A program made the translations under genes and the position numbers. Under the pieces are notes generated by a model. The model ran no database searches, had not been told where the DNA came from, and saw only the letters and a program-made list of their open reading frames with translations. From Aquila chrysaetos chrysaetos (Eukaryota > Chordata > Aves > Accipitriformes > Accipitridae), in NCBI RefSeq assembly GCF_900496995.4, contig NC_044006.1, positions 42,617,620 to 42,681,619 on the forward strand: a stretch of DNA of 64,000 bases, given 5' to 3'. Within the stretch, counting starts at the first letter, position 1. The number at the start of each line of letters is the position of its first letter. Of the stretch, positions 11,343 through 24,253 are shown in pieces.

Positions 11343-13419
11343 GTGAGGATGTGGAACTAGCAAGTACTGCATTTACTAAGAATCTCATGCTTCCACCACA
11401 AATAATACTGGCAAGAGTATTACCAGATTCAGGCAGCAGAATTAAGCCTTCCCTTTGATAATACTTAAGCGCAGGGCAAGGCTCACTATAAAACAGAGGC
11501 AAGTATACTAAATCATTCCTGACACAGCTGCTTGACAGAACTTCTGTAATGGATTAATGACTTGTTCAGGGTTTCTGGGGGGAAAGTTATTGTGATTATC
11601 TGCTTATTTTTTATCTTATCATTTAAAGTTTCCACCATTACATAACAGCATATCAAATGACCGTTTGCCTTGAGAAGTATGAGTAACAATCTCCATAAAA
11701 TGAGTTGGCAGCTCTCATATGAATGGTGCAGCACTGCAGAGACTGAAACATATTGGCTAGATGTTCAGCTGGTGTTAATCAGGACAACTCCACTGAACTC
11801 ATCAACTTACTGTCTTTATTGTACATTGTGTATTTGATAAGTGACCTATTACCATTGCAGACTATTGCCTCCTTACTAACTACACCAGTTTAAGTTTAGC
11901 AGAGTTTCTATGATTCATCCTCCTCCATTTACATGAGTAATTTGCCTTTCTTCCTTAAGGGTGCATCAGTAACTTTATCAGATTCTATTGTAATGCAATG
12001 ATTTACTCTAAAGAATGTATGAAACTATTGGTATTGGAATATTCCACATTTATTGTCTTCAACAATTTTTATATTCTGTGTGGCCTGTATAAAAGTGAAA
12101 AGATACTATTTGTATCAAATAAAAAAACAAAGCATAACATGGTATATAAGCATAGCAAATCAATTTGAGCTGTGTTTTGCTAATGCATCATTACCTGTAA
12201 TGGATTAAGCCATTCAGTGACACCTGCACACTGTCATGCAGAGTACATACACAGGTCTAATTGATGGTAACTGACTAAGCAATTCTGCAGGTAAAACAGA
12301 AGGAATGGATTCCCGCTCTGCTGGCTTTACAGCACTTCCGGGTTCAAACTGCACAGACATACAAGAAGCAAGGCAACTAAGTAAGATGCTGTCATTTTCT
12401 TAGTTATAGTCCAAAAATGGCCCCAGCTAAAAACTCCCCAAATTGTCCTGCTTTTTTTCTATTGGATGAAAAAAATCCAAGTAAGGAAATTCTTTTTGAA
12501 ATGGCATTTACAAGTTTCTGATAATTGAACCCCTGTATCAGAAATGGAAAAGCTGTCTAGCTTTTTCTCCAGTGTGATGAAGCAACAAATGTTTCGCTTT
12601 ATGATGACTTTCAACAGTTTGTCTCTGGAAATGAAAATCCAAACTAGCAACTTACATTAATTCAAAACTGAGCAGTTTTATTGCCCTCTGGCTTCCATAG
12701 TGTGACTGGCAGAGGCCTAACCTGAGCCATGCTGATTTATCTGAATATTATTCCACCTAAAGCATACATACATTAAATATCAAACACTCAGATTGTTCAG
12801 CACAGTAACTGCTGAAGTCCATTCTTTGGCTATAGGACTCAAATGTACTTTATGTTTGAACAGTTCCTATACAAAGCAGCTTTGACTCTGCACCACTACC
12901 TGAAGCTTCAACAGTACAAACGATTAATACAGGGTAACAGTATTCAAGCAGTGGATCAAACTGTGATTGAGAAAGCTAAAAAGCCACATGCCAGTGAGCA
13001 TCCTCAGTCCCACTTGCAACCATTCCTAAAAGAAGTTAAAAACACACTAATGCAAGTCATTGTTTATACTGTCACATTGCTTATGAGACCACAAATGGAA
13101 GACAGATGCTTATAGAAGAAAGAAGAAGAGAGCACAGGACATCTACACCCATTTATATCTTATGCACTGGGGTAGAGCAGAATATTTTCTTTTCCAAAGC
13201 ATAAAGACTGACTCTAAGCTCCCTATGTGGCAGGGCAGTAACGAATGTCTGGGCTGCTTCCCTTTGCCTGGGAGACCCCTAACTGAGCCATTTCACTAGT
13301 CTCAGGCAATGGTCTGCTAAAATAAGCAGTCCCTGCTAAAATAAGAGACTTAGATGACAGTGTAAAACCTGTTACTTTCTCCATATATAAACAGAATTTT
13401 CTGCCTATTGTCTCACAAG
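11343..13419 (+). other. SPMIP4 intron(s)
   Basis: About 2.1 kb that must contain, or have lost, the segment corresponding to about 15 human residues just before RPLEG. I did not find that segment. One candidate exon (12291-12380) is listed separately. A direct repeat of CTGCTAAAATAAG occurs near 13314 and 13334. The open frame 12843-13115 has no recognised homology. Confidence 0.5.
12291..12380 (+). CDS. Candidate SPMIP4 exon, diverged
   Basis: A 90-base segment between a good acceptor (AATTCTGCAG) and a good donor (GTAAGA at 12381). It needs two leading bases and leaves one trailing base, exactly the phases required between 11342 and 13420, and has no in-frame stop. The translation starts GKTEGMDSRSAGF. 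It does not resemble the missing human residues, so it could be a bird-specific exon, a fast-evolving one, or a chance pair of splice sites. Confidence 0.35.
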   Translation, partial: VKQKEWIPALLALQHFRVQTAQTYKKQGN

Positions 13420-14235
13420 TGAGACCTCTTGAAGGGTACGCTGCATGTTTACTTCAAGGTCAACATCCCCATGAATCAATTCTGCAAGAACAGTACTCCT
13501 CCAGTATTCAGATTCCTCTGCCTTTATTCACAGTTCCTACTGTGATAGCCAGCTATTCAGGCACAATGATGAGTAAAATAAAAACAGTGGCCAGTCTAGG
13601 TCAGCAGCATAAAGTGACAGAAAACACAGACCAGAAATGGGATGTGAGCCAAGAGCAGGCCACTGTGTCTCAGACATGCTACCAGAAAGTTCATTATTTG
13701 GATACAAGGCCGCCAATATACAAACTTCAGAAAATCACTGACACATTGCAAACAGAAGCATTGTACAGGCGGCAGCTTTCAGGAAGGCCTGAACTTGAAC
13801 CCCTTCCAAAATCTGCATGTTCCCTTTCCTACAAAGACTTCAAGCCCAGACATTTGGATCAACATACAATATGGGAAAACCCAGCTAGTCTAAATAAGGC
13901 AGGCTTACCACTGGATGTAGAGTGAGGAAAGCAGAATTTTGTTGCACAAGCTTTGGCATCAAGAAGCATGTCAACCTTCATGGAGACCAGAGGATGGGCC
14001 AAGACAGACAGCACTGCCTGAATGGATACCTAGCTGTAAGGTTCCTCTCCCTAGCTGTAAGGTTCCTCAGAACCAGACAGCACTGCTGGAGCTGCAGCAT
14101 TCCTTCTGTAAGACAGCAGCACAAAAACATTTTCATGATTCCATAAGAGGAGAGACAAAAGACCTCCGAGGTAACATTACTGAGGGGAAAAGACACAAAT
14201 TCTATGGTTTCAATGCTTTTTATTTCTTTAATTGA
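13420..14235 (+). CDS. SPMIP4: SPMIP4 terminal exon, with internal frame change
   Basis: The exon starts after a strong acceptor (TTTTCTGCCTATTGTCTCACAAG). Frame one, to a TGA at 13923-13925, contains RPLEG, KITDTLQTEALYRRQ and the segment ENPASLNKAGLPLD. These match human RPLEG, KITDTKKTEDLYWRQ and DPVSLSKPSVL. The human protein continues past this point. Here the homologous tail is in the next frame, open from 13921 to the stop at 14233-14235. It contains EWIP, QTALLELQHSF, KTAAQKHFHDS, TKDLRGN and FYGFNAFYFFN, matching human GWIP, QTNLLELKNSF, KTGAQKRFHKS, HKDLRDN and FYGHNSYYFYN. From the lysine codon at 13896 to the end of WIP at 14031 I count 136 bases, against 135 expected from human. 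Any intron here would be far below the usual minimum size, so this is a frame disruption, an assembly error or a bird-specific short C-terminus. Confidence 0.8.
14030..14071 (+). repeat. 21-bp tandem duplication in SPMIP4 tail
   Basis: Two adjacent 21-base units, 14030-14050 and 14051-14071, share their first 18 bases (CTAGCTGTAAGGTTCCTC). In the frame of the conserved tail they encode SCKVPLP and SCKVPQN, so the insertion preserves the frame. Human has a single shorter version at this place. Confidence 0.9.
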
Positions 14236-14268
14236 CACATTCCTTGGTCCTGTAAAAATAGAGTAACA

Positions 14269-14274
14269 AATAAA
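14269..14274 (+). terminator. SPMIP4 polyadenylation signal
   Basis: AATAAA 34 bases after the stop codon at 14235. Its closeness to the conserved C-terminus supports this as the real end of the gene and supports the tail frame as the ancestral one. Confidence 0.7.
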
Positions 14275-17200
14275 AAGTACCTCAATACAAACTGTCTGTC
14301 CTTTCCTAGAGAACCACAACAAAATCAAACAGTAAAGAGAAGGGCAGCTAGGGTAGCCCAGGACATGTGCTGCCTGTTTGAGAAGACTAGAAGAGCTTGT
14401 CTTGGTCTAAAGGCTGTGAAAACATGACTTTTCTTCAGAAACACATTAGTGGGATAAACACTGGTTACAGAAAGAGCTGGTCCATTAAAGCCCAAATGGA
14501 TTCACAAATGAGCATTACAGTCTGGGAATAAACTTAGGCTGTGAATCACAAGATGATTTTTAATGGTTACAGCAGGGAGGTTCAAGAATAGCTCTTCAAT
14601 AGATGCAGAGAGGATCAGAAAACAGGCTGCTTCAGAATGGACCTGACAAGTTTATGAAAGGAGCTATGACACAGTTGCCAGCAACAGCTGGGGATCACAC
14701 TTACTGACCCAAAAAGGCCCTTTGCAGGCCCTCACAAGCACCAAGCTTCCAGGTCAAAAGGACCCTCTGCTACTCTGCAGGGAACCAAATGCCAATAATG
14801 TCAGCGCTACCATGCACACACTGGGACAAACATGATGCCCACAAGCACAGCACACTCCCAAAGCCTCCATGCTCTAAGGTTGACTGTGGCCTCTCCAAGC
14901 CTACATTCCTGTCAGACCTATTGTGGCTTTTATTTCAGACTCTTCTCTTTCCTTTTTTACTCATTGTCTAAGACAGGAACATTTAAGAGAACTGGAAAGG
15001 CCACAGAGACTGTATTTAAACTGCAGTGAAGACTGGTAGAGGGAGAATGGGATTCAGCAATCCCTGCAGGGCTTTGAAGGAGCTTTAGAATGAAGCAGGT
15101 AAGCTACAGAAAACATGTAATCTGTTATTAGGAGTTAGCCCTAGATGGCTCCAAGTGGTCAATATAGTTGCTAAGGATTAATAGCAGGCATTAACTTGGT
15201 GGTTATAAAAATAGTTAAGAGCAAGAGACAGGGACAGAACAGCTCTGCTGCCGTGTTGTGCTTACTGAGCTGTTCAGGATTCCTGAACAGTGTGAACAAA
15301 ACTCAACCAAACAAAAAAGTCCCCAAATGCAATATATTTAAACATCTTAAATAATTTTTGTAAAGACTTTTGAAAATAAGAAAGCAGCAAAGGAAACTTT
15401 AGTGGAAAGCTATCTCATGGATTAGCAACTGGCTTTGCAAAAAGAATGCGAAGAATAAGCTTAAATTGCTATTTTCTGTGTGTTGATAGATTAATATTGC
15501 TGCTACCCAGAATTCAGGAGCATAGCTAATATTGGTTCAATTAATATCTTAAGGAGCTGCAGCCAAGTGGGGATTAGAGAAGCACAAACAGCACATGGGC
15601 ATTCATTGGGGTTTTTTTAACTCCTTAATTAAATGAGGGATTATTCAGTTGTTTCCCAGAGAGGACCTGAAGAGGGAGCAAAATGCCATTGTATTTTTCA
15701 CTGAGAGTTTTTTCATTGCAGTTTTCTAAACTGTCCCATTAAGAGCTCAGATAGATTCCCCTCTCCCTTCAAGCAAACCACTGGAGTTCAGGAGACTGCC
15801 AGGATCATACACTGAATATACAGTTCAAACAGAACCATGCTTCCAGCTAGCCATTATCCACTGGACTTTCCTTTACAGGAAGAGATACTAGGAAAGAATC
15901 ATGGCAGAAACATAAATCCCTGATTACTTTACTCATGTGTGACATCTTCAGGAGGCCAGTCAGGAAACAGTGCCCCCCAGCAGTGCACTATTTTCTGTGC
16001 AAGTATTCAGAGTACAAAGGGCTCAGTGGCTACCAAAAGGATATAAGGAAAATGATATGACAGGAGTCAGAGAGCTTACTTTCCATTAGGAGAGGATACT
16101 CACTTTCTATCCCACCTTTACACATCTCAGAAACAATCAGACTTTTGGTTCTTAAAACAGAGATGATTAATGCATTTATTAGGACACAAGAAGAGTACAG
16201 GAGAGTATCTAAAGGATTTAGTACAAACGTAACTGAGCAGCATAATAACAGATGAAATTTAATTTAAAAGCAAAGTATGAAGAAATGTACTGCAAAGAAC
16301 TGTTGAAGACAACTCAGGCACAAATGGGTTTTAAAATATTTGTTACCTCCTGGAGGAATGATTTCAAAATAAGTGCAGACTCCTGCCTTTTGCTCTGCCT
16401 CTAGCACCATTCAGGAGAGATTAATGTTAAGTACAGAGAAGACAGAATATTATGTTATTTCATAATCCTCACGTATCTTGCATTTAGTTTTGTTCAGCAT
16501 ATTTGCAAAAAAATCTGGAAAAGAGCAACAATTATTAAAACCAGGATTAGTTATGCCCCAAGAAAGACATGTGAAAACTGAACTTGTTCTTTCTGGAAAA
16601 AAAAACCCAACCCAACCAAACCAAACAAAACCGACCACATAAACAAACAAAAAAATCCCCAACAAAACAAAACCCCCAAACTATAAACTACAACTTAGCA
16701 ATGAGTACATAACACATTTACTACAAAAAAGTTTCATAATTCATTGGTATCATGTATCTGTAAGCCCCTGAATGAAAAAGCTCTGGGACTTTTTGTTTGG
16801 TCAAATTCATCAGACAAAAAAGAAACTTAGAAAGTACACTCTAATTGTTTAGTTTTCTGCTTGGAATATGATGAAGGCAAAGAACTTAATATAATTTTTT
16901 AAAAAGTCTTAGAGACATATCCTAGGAGCATAAGAAAAACATCTGCAATGCTAGTAGTTTGGACTAAGTGTTCTCAGTGCTCTGAGACTTCCTGCTTTAG
17001 GATAATAAGCTTGTCCTGGGCAGTTTTTAGTGTCCGCAAAGCATCCAGCATTGATCATTGCCAGAAACTGTGCCAAACCACTAATCTGCTCCAATATAAC
17101 ACTTGACACGTTCTGAAGTCATATGTGAAAACAAGCAGACAATGAAGCTGGGATATTAAAACCAGATTCTAAAACTACCAGCCAGGCAATTACTTGGTTA

Positions 17201-20200
17201 CAAAAGTCTTGAAAACTTGACACAACAGGCAGCAAAGCTAGCCTAAGATCTCCACAGGGAGGAATCCCACCTCTTCCACTGACAGAAACATTCCATGGGT
17301 GCTACCACCCACAGCAGTGATTTCATCTCAGTGAAGAACACAGCCTGTAGATCTATGAAGCATGAACATGTTGTCTTGTAACTTCGTCAGGCTTCACATT
17401 CAACAGTTCCTCCTGCTGCTATAGAGCCCTCCTAGATCTGCAGAGAACTGGGTATACACTTCAAAGCATTAAGCCTGCCATAGCACACTAGTTTTATTTC
17501 TATGGGAGAACAGAGCTAAATTTGCCAGTTTATGGCCTTATTTCTACTTATGTTATAAATGGTTTCTGCTTTGAAAATCCTAAGGTAAGCAAAGCTTTTA
17601 TTTTTTAAGACTCTCATCTGAATCGTGGGGCCATGCTATTGCTCTTATTTCATGAAAGGTCCTCCTGTCTGGCCTATAGCTTAAATACAAGAACTGTGTA
17701 GGCTTTACTAGACTACATTAGATTAGCATATCGTCATTACATAAGGAGACCCAACCATACAAATCTCCTTACAAAAGGAGTCTTAATTTGGAGCTTTTCT
17801 CAGGGCTAAGTTGATGCTTTGGAGACTAATTTGACAATATCTTCATTTAAACTACTGCAGAAGTACTTCTTACTCTATAGCTTGGATTATTCAGAAGATA
17901 ATGTCCCAACTGATCATGTAAATGAGAGGACAGTAATCTTCGGCTCCCACAGATACACAAAGCAAATGTATTATCAACGTAGGCAATTGTCATCCCCTCC
18001 AAACAGGATATGGCTGAAATTCTTCCAACTGTTTGATTCATCAGAAAGTAAAATAATTTTTTAAAAAATCGAAAATGTTGTAGCTTTGACCAATTACTTG
18101 CCACCTAAAAATAGAAATTGAAGCCAGTAGAAATTACTGGGTTTGTACCATGGTTTTTTTGTGAGATGGAATCAGACTCTCAGGCAATGCTCAAGACGTT
18201 TATTATACATCTATTATTTTAAGCTTTGCAGTAAACTGTGGAAGACGCCACAATAGCATGAGACTAGCTTTAAAGTTAAAAATATAATGGACTTAATAAA
18301 AGGATACCCTTTTATTTGTCTTTCAATTCTTGAGCTCCTAAGTTCTTTTCCAAAAGCAACAAAACTATGTTTTTAAGAAAAGCTGAACTTCTGACAAATT
18401 GTTAGGTCCTGAATCTTTCAAATATGAATGTCCTTGTGAGTTAACTTAATTAACTTTGGCCTTGAGTCCAAAAATGTTCTTTTTTAAAATAACTATCTTG
18501 AATTACCTATCTTTTTAGCCTACTTTTACTATGGGAACTGGTTTATAAGGATTCAGAATGAGTTTTCTGATAGTAAAACAGAAGTTGATGCAGTCAGCTA
18601 GGACAACTCTTGCATTTGGAAGTCCTTTCTTGCTATTCCATGCTACGTTGCAAATTACCTCACTTCATGCATTTATGTTTTGTACTCACTACTCCTCTAT
18701 ACTCATGCGAACAAGATGCCCCTTTTGTGTTACTTGCATCAAACCATAAACTGATTACAGAGAAGCTGTATCCCGCACTTCTCTCTATCTTATACGGAGG
18801 TCCAAGGCCTCATCATACTCTTCTGTGAGTCTACAGATAACTAGACATCTACCAGTCTACAAGCAGCTACTAGAACAAATACTTGAGCAGGGCAGTCCAG
18901 TATCTCAACATAGAAAAGACAGGCATTGAGTCAATGTTCTCAGCTGGAGGTCTGTGTCTGTTTTAAGTTGACAAAGAATGACTCTGAACCCTGGACCTTC
19001 TTAATCTACCCAGCTCCCCACAGGCCAGATGCTGGGAATGACAGAGACCTCTACCTACAGTAGCCTAGGGGACACTTCATCATAAAATAAATGGCTACCA
19101 AATAAATCTCCATGCCTGTGACATAAATCCACAGCATCAAAGAATGGACAAATTACTTTGGTATTTTCACACCTGTTAAACTCAGCAGTAAATTTATCAC
19201 TCAGCAAGTCATGGCATTATAATGGTTGTGCAATTGATTCAGCTATGAAATATTTTGGCAGTCTTCCAGCTGCCCGCTCCGCTTCGCACTCTTGCTGGAT
19301 TGGCTGGTGTCTCTCTACCTGTGTTACCTGTCACTTTTTTGATAGCTTACTGCAATGGTGAGCAGCATTGCCCCACACTGCCCTAACTGGAGTCCAACAA
19401 CATCCTGGCCAGGGAATTCGCAGCCTCTCTGTTCACCTGAAACCTCTCATAGTAGAATATCCCTTATCTCCCCTAGTGCCAAGCAGTTGCATCCACAGCC
19501 CTACAAAATTCACTCTCCAAAACCACAGGAACAGCAGATACGGAAAGAACTTTAAGTTCTGCCTTCATCTGCTAAGATCAAATCCTTCAAATGCCACTCT
19601 GCACCCTGGGGTCCAGAAAAGATTTCTATGTCCCACTCCCAAATATTTTATAACATAGGCATGTGAAAATACAGCAGCAGTTCTTTTTGAGACTAGCTTT
19701 TATCTTTTCAATAATGGAAAATATGCATTGAATGCAATCCAGATATTCAAGTCAACATAAGACTTGTCATTTTTAAAAAAATAAAAATCACAATGTTGTC
19801 TGAGACAACTGCACAAAGCATAAATACCCTGCCACAAGAAATTACTATAAACAAAACTTAAAATAAAACCAAGACTTGTTTGATAAAAATGTTACACAAA
19901 AGTAGATGCTATGCACAAATTTAGCTGTCTTAAGAAGGAGCCTAATATGTAGTGACCCTTAGCAACTGCAGCATCTCAGAGACTCTGCCTTTCCAGCTGT
20001 TCTAAGCAGTAGCACATTTGCCCTCTCTGTCTTAGAAAACACAGCAAGCAGGAAAGATTAGAGGCATGCCATTCATCAGGGATTTTTATTCATTCTTCAG
20101 TCTATAATATTTTCCATCTTTGTTCCTCACCTGTTTGGGTGAACAGGTTCTTGTCTTCCATCCAAATGCCCTGTAAAAGACATAATAAACATAAAGCCAT

Positions 20201-20410
20201 CAGTATATTCCAAATGACAGGACTTGCACCATGACAGTGTTGAAAAGTAACCCTAAAGCATATGTTTGCCACTGCAGAATATTTTTGAAGGATCGTAACA
20301 TCAAGAATTTTTCAAGCCCAGTCCAGAATCACTCTTTATAGTTTTTTCGAAGCCTGATTTATCAACATGAGAGAGATACACCTTTCTCCTGAACAATCTC
20401 AAAGGCAAAG
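14275..20410. other. Intergenic, SPMIP4 to LTR copy 2
   Basis: About 6.1 kb of AT-rich sequence between the SPMIP4 polyadenylation signal and the truncated LTR. It contains a low-complexity CAAA/CCAAA-rich stretch at about 16600-16680. Open frames are all under 100 codons and I recognise none. No RNA gene was seen. Confidence 0.6.
16598..16680. repeat. A/C-rich low-complexity tract
   Basis: Irregular repeats of CCAAA, CAAA and AAAACC units over about 80 bases. Slippage-derived low complexity; no coding or structural role is suggested. Confidence 0.8.
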
Positions 20411-20877
20411 TGCCATGGTTTAACCCCAGCTGGCAACTAAGCACCACACAGCTTCTAACCCACTCCCCCGCCGCAGTGGGATGGGGGAGAGAATAAAAAA
20501 AAAAAAAATTTAAAACTTGTGGGTTGAGATAAAGACAGTTTAATAGGACAGAAAAGGACGGGAAAATAATAATAATAATAATAATAATAATATACAAAAC
20601 AAGCTCTGCACAATGCAATTGCTCACCACCCACTGACCAACACCTAGCCAATACCCAAGCTGTGGTGTCCCCTGGCCAACTACCCCAGTTTATATACTGG
20701 GCATGACGTCATATGGTATGGAATACCTCTTTGGCTCATTTGGGTCAGCTGTCCTGGCTGTGTCCCCTCCCAGTTTCTTGTGCACTCCCAGCCTTTGCTG
20801 GCAGAGCAGTATGAGAAGCTGAAAAGTCGTTAACTTAGTATAAACACTGCTTAGTAACAACTAAAACATCAGTGTAG
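20411..20877 (-). mobile_element. Truncated LTR, same family as 9309-9887
   Basis: On the minus strand this is the same LTR family. Read on +, it starts TGCCATGGTTTAACCCCAGC, matching the reverse complement of the end of the first copy, and carries the ATTAAA signal as TTTAAT at 20539-20544. It continues in register until about ACATCAGTGT near 20877, then similarity stops. The roughly 100 bases that form the 5' end of the other copy are missing, and no target duplication can be paired. An AAT trinucleotide run at about 20566-20591 has expanded in the AT-rich part of the LTR. Confidence 0.88.
20566..20592. repeat. (AAT)n microsatellite inside LTR
   Basis: About nine AAT units. The corresponding part of the other LTR copy has only degenerate ATT/ATC units, so the expansion happened in this copy after insertion. 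Confidence 0.9.
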
Positions 20878-23600
20878 ATTTATGACTCGGGTAATTTCTT
20901 AAAACCACTCACACCACCGTGACTGCAGCACAAATCACGGACTCACCAACACTGGCACAGTTAGCTGATAAGTAGCAGCAGCTCAGGCTTGGCCCACTTC
21001 TACCCAGGAAGAGGATGAAAAGAGGCCAAGGTACTCCAGCACCTAACCCCTGATGATTCCAACACAAGAAATGGGTTCTGAGGTATTTGTCAAAGACCAA
21101 ACAAGAAGTTTATCACAGAACTGAGAAAAAAATCCACGTTCTCCTAAGTTCCAGTCTAGGCCCATAAGGCCGTCTTTCTTCTTTTATCTGCAGTGTACCT
21201 CTTAAAGAGAACTGATTGGTTCTTTCACCCTGTTTCCTTTAGTATTGGACTTCACACATTTGGTTTACTTTTCCTTCCTTCCTTTAGGACAGAATTACAC
21301 AGCAATAATTCTGATTGCAAAATAACTATCGTTCCCATGTGTAATGGTCTGAGGTAGTAAAAAGACAAAGGTATTTCAGGTGTAACCACAGTGAATAACT
21401 GAAAGACTAAAATACAAACCTTCTAGGCAAACCACACCAAGGCAAACAGTATAATGAATGCCAATACATGTAGGAAAGTAATAATGCACTGAAAATGCAC
21501 CCTGAGTAATTTTAGTTTACTCCAGCAATTCAAACCCACAAAGCCAGAAAAGCCCTGACTTTGTCTTCAGCATTGCCTCTGGAAGTCCCACAACATATTC
21601 TGTGCTACAGAGGAAGTCATACGACATGTTGGGGATTCACACATAACATACACTACAGGTGCTATATTTAGCAGAGAAGAGTAAAATTTCACTATTAGTG
21701 TGTCCTACCGCAGAATGTTTCTAAAAGTAAAACACTGGGCACCTCAAACAATCCCCCTTCCTGCACCTTCTACTTTACTTCCAGACCAGTTCTTACCACT
21801 GTGTTGCTCCAAATTCACACTTAGTAACGCCCAAATGGGCTTAAACAAATAAGTCAAGTCCTCTCCATTCAAGATACCTCCTCTTACTGGTGAAAACACA
21901 TCTTTTAAACTCGTATATTTTCATATTAGGCAGAACCTCTGCTTCCACTAACAATACAGTACGCAAACCCACAAATACTCCGTTTCTATCATTTACACCT
22001 TCATGAAAGGGTATACATCATGACGGCTGGCAGTCACGCAGCCAGCAGACATCTGCATGGTCAGATGTAAGGCAGAGAAGACAAGAGTTCATTTTAGAGA
22101 CTGATTTTTAGTACGCTAATCTTTACCGCTGAAAACCTCACACGTTCAGAATTGTCCCTGAGAGCACCATTTTCTTATTGCAAAGTTTAACAAAAAACGA
22201 TTCAACTCTCTTGAATGAAGGCACAGTTTTCAAAAACAGCTTCCTGGAGAAAAATTAAAGTAACATTGCTACAATGTCCCTCCACATGCATCAGAAGGGT
22301 TAACTGTGAAGCTCAACATGCAATGCTCAGTAAGGAGCATACATATTTAGAAGGCAAAACCCAACAGAAATTAAGAGAGTTACAGATGCTTGAAGTCTGC
22401 ATTCTGTGAAGAAGGGGAGAACCTTTGAATGGATGTCAGTGGGCATCAGTCCACATCAGCTGCTTAAAGAAGCTTAAGAATTTACACTACTGTAACTTCT
22501 TAAAGCAGCTTAAAAGGTACTTTCAGCTCTTTCCTCTTTTAAAGATAAGAGCAACCAGAGGTCTTATCACAAGTCTTGTGATATTAAGTTACATACACCT
22601 GGCTCCTGGAATCATGTAAGACACAGAAGCCTTACTAAATAAAATTACAGTCCCTAAAATCATGGTAAAAAGTCTAAAAACATGAGTGAAGTGCACCATG
22701 ATAGTTCAAAACCAAATGGAAAATAAAAGAAACAGAGAACGCCTTTAGTTTTTAAACTGGTATCTTTCCAGTCAACCTCATAATTCTGGCAGTCTGACAT
22801 GATTTGAGATTTGACTTGGGCAACAACAGGAGAAGTCAAGATGCCAATTTAAAGTGGTTCCATTGCACGTATGTTACCTCACTCCCCACGAAGTACATGA
22901 ATTTAGCTGCATATCATAAGCAAATTAGTTTTATTGTAGTAAGTGTACTGCCAAGAAGATTACAGCGTTAACTGTGAAAGTTTAGGAGCGTATTAATATT
23001 TTGTATATACCTTGCAATGAAATGTTAGAAGCTGCACAAACATGTGTCTCATGCTCTAGACACCACAAGCATTGGAAAACAATGCACTCTCTCCACACCA
23101 CGAAGTGATAATTTGCTGAATATTCTTACAAATTGTCTGCAAAATTCTGTCATCAGGGGAACTTCTGATGTATTTTTACCCTGTCCTTGTTCCCTCTTGC
23201 CTTCAGATGAGCACTGCTCCCCACGGCAATTACAGGAGCACACTTATACCAGTTCCAACATAGCATAAAAGCACACACAGATAAAAAAGTTTTTCAAATG
23301 CCAGAGAGGGGGAAATTCTGTTTTAATGTCCCTAGTTAAGGCAAACAGTTCACCTCTTGTGATCACTGCCTTCGGATCACTGGACATTATTATGCTAGGC
23401 TTAACAGCTCTTCTTCCTCCTTGCCAAGGAGAGCGAGATGGTAGTCGTGTCTGAAACGCATCACATAAATTCTGCCTAGAGGTCCACAACGCATGGGTAT
23501 CGACACATCCTCTTCGAGCACCACAACGCTGCCCAGCCTGCTGGGAAGACGCCTGGGGCATCTTCTTCTTTTCTTGTGGTGGTCCCTTCCGTTATACTCT
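20878..23600. other. Intergenic, upstream of CYCS promoter
   Basis: About 2.7 kb of AT-rich sequence that turns GC-rich from roughly 23.6 kb. It has no recognisable gene or repeat family. Open frames near 23.05-23.56 kb on both strands look incidental. Confidence 0.6.
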
Positions 23601-23950
23601 CATCTTCTTCACAACTGTATAGTTTCAGCATCCCACAGGAGACGCAGGGTCCAACCGCCCACCCACTCCCCCTCCAGCTCCGTGTGGCGGCACACCGTGG
23701 GCTGGCGCTGCCGGCCAGGCCTTCTCAAGTCGAGAGGGTTTTAGCCTCGCTTTTGCTACCCGCGACCCTTCCGCCCCTTTTTTCCCTAGGCTCCCTCGAA
23801 GAAGCTTTTAAAACTCCACGACACGCACGGCGAGGCGCCGCCCTTTGCTCAGCTTCACCTCACGAGAAGCCCCGACCGCCTCACGGCTCCCTCGCCTCCC
23901 CTCTGGGCGGCGCCACAAAGCACCGGCGGCAACGGCCGCCACAGCGCCGG

Positions 23951-23980
23951 GAGGGGCGGGGCGGGGCGGGGCGGGGGGCG
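23951..23980 (+). promoter_or_regulatory. GC-box cluster / G-quadruplex-prone run
   Basis: Overlapping GGGGCGGGG units, four or more G-runs within 30 bases. They fit Sp1/KLF binding and could also fold as a G-quadruplex. TACGTCA follows at 23994-24000 as a possible CREB/ATF half-type site. Confidence 0.75.
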
Positions 23981-24094
23981 GTGGCCTCCCAGCTACGTCA
24001 CGGTCACAGCCCAGGCTCCGCCCACTGCCCCAACCGCCCGCTGAGGTCCCTGCCCGCTCGGGGCGCCGCGCGACCTTTGCTTCGCCTTCCGCTG

Positions 24095-24106
24095 TGCGCA
24101 TGCGCC
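24095..24106 (+). promoter_or_regulatory. NRF-1 site
   Basis: TGCGCATGCGCC matches the NRF-1 consensus palindrome (YGCGCAYGCGCR) in all but the last base. NRF-1 was originally described through cytochrome c regulation and activates nuclear genes for respiration. The site is about 300 bases upstream of the inferred transcription start. Confidence 0.75.
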
Positions 24107-24253
24107 CGGAACCCGCCCCCCGCTCCCGCGCGCCCCGTCGTTCCTTACGTACCAGAGTTACGTCTGACGCCATTCCGCAGGGACAGGGAGGGGGAGGGGG
24201 AGGAAGCCCGGAGACTCGCCGGTCGCAACCGACCCCGCTAGCCTCCAGCGCCG

